The notes under the pieces were generated by a model that worked only from the letters and a program-made list of their open reading frames with translations, ran no database searches and was not told the origin of the DNA. From Flavobacteriaceae bacterium (GTDB lineage Bacteria > Bacteroidota > Bacteroidia > Flavobacteriales > Flavobacteriaceae), in the NCBI GenBank assembly GCA_002687665.1, contig NZAX01000059.1:3341-13971 (forward strand): a stretch of DNA of 10,631 nt. The letters run 5' to 3'. Positions within the stretch are counted from its first letter, which is position 1. Each line of letters begins with the position of its first letter. This document shows positions 7,233 through 10,631 of this stretch, piece after piece. The translations under genes and the position numbers were made by a program.

Positions 7233-8024
7233 ATGATAAACAACTACAATCATTCTCATTTTTTTTCTCTCCTCTTACTGGGATGGATATTGGTGCTTGC
7301 GGCATGTAAATCACCTGTTGTTCCGTCAAGCAGAACTCCAATAAAGGACATTGAAATCAAGGAATTGACTAAGTCCATTGCTAAAAACCAATTGGATTAC
7401 AAGAAATTTCGATCGCGGGTAAAAACCACTTATGATAATGGTAAACGCAAACAACAGATCATCATAAATTTGCGGTTAGAAAAATCTAAATCTATATGGA
7501 TGAGCGCAACTATGATAGTTCCCATTGCCAAACTATTGGTAACCCCTGAGAGAGTCTCTTTTTATGAAAAATTTGAAAAAACTTTTTTTGAAGGGGACGT
7601 TTCTTTTATAAACCAACAATTCGAAACTAGTTTTGAATTTAAAGATTTACAAAACCTTTTGATGGGCCTTCCACTGATTAATATCACTAGAGGTCGTTTG
7701 GAAAGCATTTCGCATCCCAAATATTATATTTTGACTCCTAAATCTGATAAATTACGTTTCAGGCCTACCTTCTTTTTTGACCCTAACAATTTTTTACTCC
7801 TTGAACAGCGTTTTATGGTCCCAGGGACCCAGCGTTCTTTGACCATCAAATACCTCAACCATCAAAAACTTGAGGGTGAGTTTGTTCCCGGAGAGGTTCA
7901 AATTTCACTTTTCGATGGTCTGGCATTAACTAGAATCAAATTGGAGTATACCCGTGCAGATTTCCCCGAACAACTTAGTATTCCATTTGATATTCCAGCT
8001 GGTTACCAACCAATAGAAATGTGA
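7233..8024 (+). CDS. DUF4292 outer-envelope lipoprotein, LolA/LolB-like
   Basis: This 263-residue lipoprotein has a hydrophobic signal (about 10-21) followed by the lipobox LAAC, with Cys25 as the predicted acylated residue. After a short linker come KFRSRVKTTYDNGKRKQQIIINLRLEKSKSIWMSATMIVPIAKLLVTPERV and further beta-rich sequence. This pattern (basic charged strand, iWmsa..., P..K/R.L.TP..V) is that of DUF4292, a Bacteroidota family thought to share the LolA/LolB fold, which binds lipid or lipoprotein acyl chains. The bound ligand is not known to me. The gene starts 2 nt after the nucleotidyltransferase stop, and its own stop overlaps the EnvC gene start, so it is probably co-translated with both. 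Location in the inner or outer membrane is not decided by the sequence. Confidence 0.85.
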   Translation: MINNYNHSHFFSLLLLGWILVLAACKSPVVPSSRTPIKDIEIKELTKSIAKNQLDYKKFRSRVKTTYDNGKRKQQIIINLRLEKSKSIWMSATMIVPIAKLLVTPERVSFYEKFEKTFFEGDVSFINQQFETSFEFKDLQNLLMGLPLINITRGRLESISHPKYYILTPKSDKLRFRPTFFFDPNNFLLLEQRFMVPGTQRSLTIKYLNHQKLEGEFVPGEVQISLFDGLALTRIKLEYTRADFPEQLSIPFDIPAGYQPIEM

Positions 8025-9244
8025 TGTATCGATTGAGGCAGCTTTGTTTGATTTTTTTTCTCCTAGTGACATCGTTTGGGATGGCGCAATTAAATTCCGC
8101 CCGACAAAAAACACTAGAAAATCAAAAAAAACGGCTTCAAGAAGAGATCAAACAAATCAACACCCTACTTTTTAAAAACACCAAAAAGGAAAAGTCATTA
8201 CTCTCTCAAGTTGAGGATCTCAATATCAAAATTTCTGTCAGAAGTGATCTGGTGAAGGTCAATAACCAACAGGCGAATCTTTTGACCCAACAAATCAACG
8301 TCAACCAAAGAAACATTACTGACCTAAGGAAAGAACTGGAAGCTCTTAAGAAAGACTATGCTGAAATGATTCAAAAATCCTATAAAAGCAAATCTTCCCA
8401 AAACCGATTGATGTTTTTGTTTTCTTCCGAGGAATTTTTACAGGCCTACAAGCGGGTTCAATACATGAAACAGTATGCTAATTTCAGAAAAAAACAGGGA
8501 GAAGAGATAGCAGAAAAAACTACCACCCTTCAGTCACTTAACAAAACTTTATTAGAGCAAAAAGCCCAAAAGGAAAATTTGGTAATAGAGAATCGAAAAG
8601 TAAAACAGCAATTACAGCAGGAACGTAAATCACAGCAGAAACTGATTAAGGGACTAAAGAACAAATCACGTTCCTTAGCGGCAGATATCAAGCAAAGGCA
8701 ACTCAAAGCGTCAGCTATTGATCGTGAAATTAAACGTTTGATTAGAGAGGCCATTGCTGCTTCTAATAGAGCTGCGGGAAAAAAATCAAAAAACGCCTTT
8801 GCGCTAACCCCAGAGGCCAAATTATTGGCAGCGAATTTTCTCGCCAACAAGGGCAAACTGCCCTGGCCCGTGAAAAAAGGAATCGTTATCCAACGTTTTG
8901 GCACCCAGCCACACCCGGTGGTCAAGACCACCATGATCAAAAGCAATGGAGTAACCATTGCCACATCTCCTAAATCAGAGGCTCGAGCTGTTTTTGACGG
9001 GGAAGTCATGACAATACTGAGTTTTAAAGGTAGTAATCCCATTATACTGATCAAGCATGGGAACTTTATTACTACTTACAAAAATATAGGCAAGGTCTAT
9101 GTTAAAAAAGGGGATAAAGTTAAAGCAAAACAGTACATAGGGGAGATATTCACACATCCAAAAACGGGCAAAACTACCCTCCAATTTAGTGTATTTAACG
9201 AATTAAAACCCCAAAACCCAAAGAGTTGGATCTACAGGATGTAG
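8024..9244 (+). CDS. envC: EnvC-like murein hydrolase activator (degenerate LytM/M23 domain)
   Basis: EnvC proteins sit in the periplasm and switch on cell-wall amidases during septum splitting. From the ATG, this 406-residue protein has a signal peptide (1-21, SFGMA before QLN), a long coiled coil (about 24-245) broken by FLFSSEEFLQAYKRVQYMKQYANFRKKQ (the usual EnvC segment near 130-157), and a C-terminal LytM domain (about 278-403). The metallopeptidase zinc ligands are missing: the first His-Asp motif is replaced by IKSNGVTIAT, and the HLHFEV-type motif reads TLQFSV (386-390). It should therefore bind rather than cut, like E. coli EnvC. A GTG at 8021 would add one Met; I prefer ATG 8024 because TGATG couples it to the lipoprotein stop. 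It converges with the SPOR gene. Confidence 0.92.
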   Translation: MYRLRQLCLIFFLLVTSFGMAQLNSARQKTLENQKKRLQEEIKQINTLLFKNTKKEKSLLSQVEDLNIKISVRSDLVKVNNQQANLLTQQINVNQRNITDLRKELEALKKDYAEMIQKSYKSKSSQNRLMFLFSSEEFLQAYKRVQYMKQYANFRKKQGEEIAEKTTTLQSLNKTLLEQKAQKENLVIENRKVKQQLQQERKSQQKLIKGLKNKSRSLAADIKQRQLKASAIDREIKRLIREAIAASNRAAGKKSKNAFALTPEAKLLAANFLANKGKLPWPVKKGIVIQRFGTQPHPVVKTTMIKSNGVTIATSPKSEARAVFDGEVMTILSFKGSNPIILIKHGNFITTYKNIGKVYVKKGDKVKAKQYIGEIFTHPKTGKTTLQFSVFNELKPQNPKSWIYRM

Positions 9245-9245
9245 C

Positions 9246-10223
9246 CTAATTCTCTTCCAAGTACCATGCTTCCTCTTTAAGGGCGAATCGAATGTAATTG
9301 TGCAAATTCAAAGCTTCGCGCTTAGAGGTAAACCGTCCGAAGGCTACACGGTGAAGCCCTTCCGGATTAACTTCCGTGAAAGCAGCATCAAAACCTTCGG
9401 CTTGTAATTCTGCCAATTTTTTTTCGGCATTTTCCATGGACCGATAGGATCCGGCGATCACACTGAAATAAGTTTGTGCCAGGGGATCGTTTTCGATTAC
9501 CTCAGGGTTAGCATCTAATTTAAGATTCATTTCCGATAGCGCACCCAAGTCAAAAGTTGCTTTTTGAACGTTACTTTTGATTTTCTTTTGCGCCATTTCA
9601 GTGGCCTTGGCTTTCTCATTAGCAATATATTGATTGCCGAAATAATAGATTGAGCCAATGAGTGAAATTCCAATTACCCCAATAATAGCATATCTCATAA
9701 TCGGTGAGCGTTTGTTTTCATTTTCTTCCGGGGTAAACATCAAGTCGTCTTTGTTTTCATTTTCCATAATGGTAAAGGGTTTAAATTCTTCTGTGTGTGG
9801 TGATTGGGTAAAGATAGGTTTTCTAATAAAACTTTTGAGTCCATAAGAGTTCAGGTCAAAATTAATTGATCCAAACGGAGAAAAATTAATTTTCTTTTGA
9901 GGGTTGAGGCGCATTTCGCCTATACCTGCAAAAGTTAAATGTTGAGTTTGTAGCTTTTGTTTCCATACAATCACCTCTTTTTCAATTTTTCTTAAGGCTT
10001 GCTCATAGGAAATATTTTCTTTTTGAGCCATGTAGTGAGTTAGTATGCCGTCGTTGCTCTTTAAGAGATGATTAAAACTCACCTCTTTAGTTGGAGGAGA
10101 AAAAACACCAGTCTTAGGCTGGACTAATAAACTAATTCTACGAGTGAGAAAAGCCCCAAAATTTGGAACTGTAACACACTCATGTCGATAAAGCAACTCC
10201 TTGATGTACTGTTGCAACTGCAT
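9246..10223 (-). CDS. CCDC81/HU-like and SPOR domain single-pass membrane protein
   Basis: The 325-residue protein has three parts. The N-terminal section (1-125) begins QQYIKELLYRHECVTVPNFGAFLT, the start of the bacterial CCDC81-like domain distantly related to the HU DNA-binding fold; FAGIGEMRLNPQKKINF (about 98-114) is its second conserved piece. A single membrane helix spans about 177-196 (YAIIGVIGISLIGSIYYFG). The C-terminal SPOR domain (about 250-321, TYFSVIAGSYRSMENAEKKL to FGRFTSKREAL) is of the type that binds glycan strands stripped of stem peptides at division septa. The expected topology is N-terminus in the cytoplasm and SPOR in the periplasm. A TTG at 10229 is in frame, but ATG 10223 gives the usual start for these proteins. 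Its stop is one base from the envC stop. Confidence 0.93.
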   Translation of the reverse strand: MQLQQYIKELLYRHECVTVPNFGAFLTRRISLLVQPKTGVFSPPTKEVSFNHLLKSNDGILTHYMAQKENISYEQALRKIEKEVIVWKQKLQTQHLTFAGIGEMRLNPQKKINFSPFGSINFDLNSYGLKSFIRKPIFTQSPHTEEFKPFTIMENENKDDLMFTPEENENKRSPIMRYAIIGVIGISLIGSIYYFGNQYIANEKAKATEMAQKKIKSNVQKATFDLGALSEMNLKLDANPEVIENDPLAQTYFSVIAGSYRSMENAEKKLAELQAEGFDAAFTEVNPEGLHRVAFGRFTSKREALNLHNYIRFALKEEAWYLEEN

Positions 10224-10226
10224 GCT

Positions 10227-10234
10227 CAAATATA
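10227..10234 (-). promoter_or_regulatory. Candidate -7 box (TATATTTG) directly before the SPOR gene
   Basis: On the - strand TATATTTG matches TAnnTTTG exactly but ends only 3 nt before the preferred ATG (10223). A transcript from here would be nearly leaderless or would start inside the gene. No clear -33 TTG lies at the right distance. It may be chance in AT-rich DNA. Confidence 0.25.
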
Positions 10235-10293
10235 GTAATAATTAGTCCTTTTACTATAACGATAAAAATTGATCTTATTATATTCAAAATGCC

Positions 10294-10301
10294 CAAATTT
10301 A
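10294..10301 (-). promoter_or_regulatory. Candidate -7 box (TAAATTTG) upstream of the SPOR gene
   Basis: On the - strand TAAATTTG also matches TAnnTTTG. Transcription near 10287-10290 would give a leader of about 65 nt for the SPOR gene, a more normal arrangement than the box at 10227. I see no convincing -33 TTG upstream. Confidence 0.35.
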
Positions 10302-10339
10302 TGTTTTTTTGAATAAAATTAAAATATGGCATATCTTTT

Positions 10340-10351
10340 CTATAATTATAG
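10340..10351. repeat. 12-bp perfect palindrome CTATAATTATAG
   Basis: The sequence is its own reverse complement with no spacer, so it suits a dimeric protein-binding site better than a hairpin. In DNA this AT-rich, short palindromes also occur by chance. Confidence 0.5.
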
Positions 10352-10382
10352 TTAGGATGGCAAAATCAGAGCCATAAAATCT

Positions 10383-10396
10383 AAGAGAATTCTCTT
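10383..10396. repeat. 14-bp perfect palindrome AAGAGAATTCTCTT
   Basis: This is a perfect dyad centred on an EcoRI-like GAATTC core. Its centre is 44 bp from that of the 12-bp palindrome, with both upstream of the SPOR gene. It is operator-like in form; no regulator is identified. Confidence 0.55.
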
Positions 10397-10548
10397 GCAT
10401 TCCCAAGTCTATAATCCTTTCTAAACTGAATTATTGTGGATCACGACCATATTTTCCCATTTAACAATCAGTATAATCACAATTTTATTGTAAAAAGAAG
10501 AAATTAAGGGATATGTATAATTTTTACACAGGAAGTTTTTTGAATGGC

Positions 10549-10631
10549 CTAAAAACCTATCTTTCGTCTGACCCTAAGCAAAACATCATCAGCAATTTTA
10601 CTAGCTTTTACTGCTCCTTTGGCTAAGGCAA
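10549..10631 (-). CDS. Possible 3' end of an unidentified - strand gene, cut by window edge
   Basis: The - strand frame from the window edge (first full codon at 10629) reads 26 residues to a TAG stop at 10549-10551. It starts ALAKGA and ends KIADDVLLRVRRKIGF. The composition, an amphipathic basic helix near the C-terminus, looks protein-like, and the gene would run in the same direction as the SPOR gene. I do not recognise the family, and with so few codons the frame could be open by chance. Confidence 0.4.
   Translation of the reverse strand, partial: ALAKGAVKASKIADDVLLRVRRKIGF

Larger units (their letters stand above)
10224..10548. other. 325-bp AT-rich gap upstream of the SPOR gene
   Basis: There is no convincing gene on either strand. 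The gap contains two TAnnTTTG-like boxes facing the SPOR gene, the palindromes at 10340-10351 and 10383-10396, and a short inverted repeat, ATGGC (10357-10361) and GCCAT (10371-10375). A 37-codon + strand frame from 10513 runs past the gap into the possible partial gene on the other strand and has no recognisable content. Confidence 0.55.

Noticed and set aside
8530..9054. 174-codon - strand frame inside envC
   Set aside because: It is antisense to the EnvC coiled coil and LytM region; its Ser/Cys/Phe-rich composition is what antisense of Lys/Glu/Gln-rich sequence produces.
10513..10626. 37-codon + strand frame at the right edge
   Set aside because: It has no recognisable content, and the opposite strand has a more protein-like frame over the same bases.

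Overview
The window looks like a chromosomal housekeeping segment from a marine-type Flavobacteriaceae (Bacteroidota). The grounds are: the F-type ATPase gene order a-c-b-delta-alpha-gamma with no beta or epsilon genes attached; an a subunit that begins with a signal peptide and a long periplasmic extension; a DUF6168-type membrane protein just upstream; A-rich translation starts with no Shine-Dalgarno sequences; TAnnTTTG-type -7 boxes; and the neighbouring set dut, sugar nucleotidyltransferase, DUF4292 lipoprotein, EnvC and CCDC81/SPOR protein, which is typical of the phylum. Base composition is moderate to AT-rich. I see no mobile element, CRISPR array, tRNA or rRNA.

Region 1 (1-5376, + strand) is the ATP synthase cluster. 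It opens with what may be the last codons of an upstream gene (possibly the AtpZ/AtpI-like gene), overlapping by GTGA a four-helix DUF6168 protein. A gap of about 100 bp with a good -7 box then leads into atpB, atpE, atpF, atpH, atpA and atpG. These six genes provide the whole Fo sector (a, c, b) and the delta, alpha and gamma parts of F1. The catalytic beta subunit and epsilon must be encoded elsewhere. The c subunit has the H+-type carboxylate site. A small hairpin lies between atpE and atpF, where a change in expression level would be expected.

Region 2 (5377-5739) is a 363-bp gap. It holds an 11-bp-stem hairpin and a -7-like box but no convincing gene.

Region 3 (5740-9244, + strand) is a four-gene run: dut (dUTPase), a TTG-started sugar-phosphate nucleotidyltransferase with a left-handed beta-helix tail, a DUF4292 lipoprotein, and an EnvC-like murein hydrolase activator whose LytM domain has lost its zinc ligands. 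The last three genes are 2 nt apart or overlap, so they are probably translated together. The run links nucleotide supply and sanitation to sugar-nucleotide and envelope functions.

Region 4 (9246-10223, - strand) is a protein with an N-terminal CCDC81/HU-like region, one membrane helix and a C-terminal SPOR domain. It converges on envC with one base between the stop codons. Its upstream gap (10224-10548) is AT-rich and contains two perfect palindromes and -7-like boxes on the - strand. The right edge may hold the tail of another - strand gene.

Nothing here is clearly a new system. The points most worth a second look are the pairing of a cytoplasm-to-periplasm HU/SPOR protein with a non-catalytic EnvC, the coupling of the DUF4292 lipoprotein to EnvC, the signal-peptide-bearing a subunit, and the regulatory dyads.
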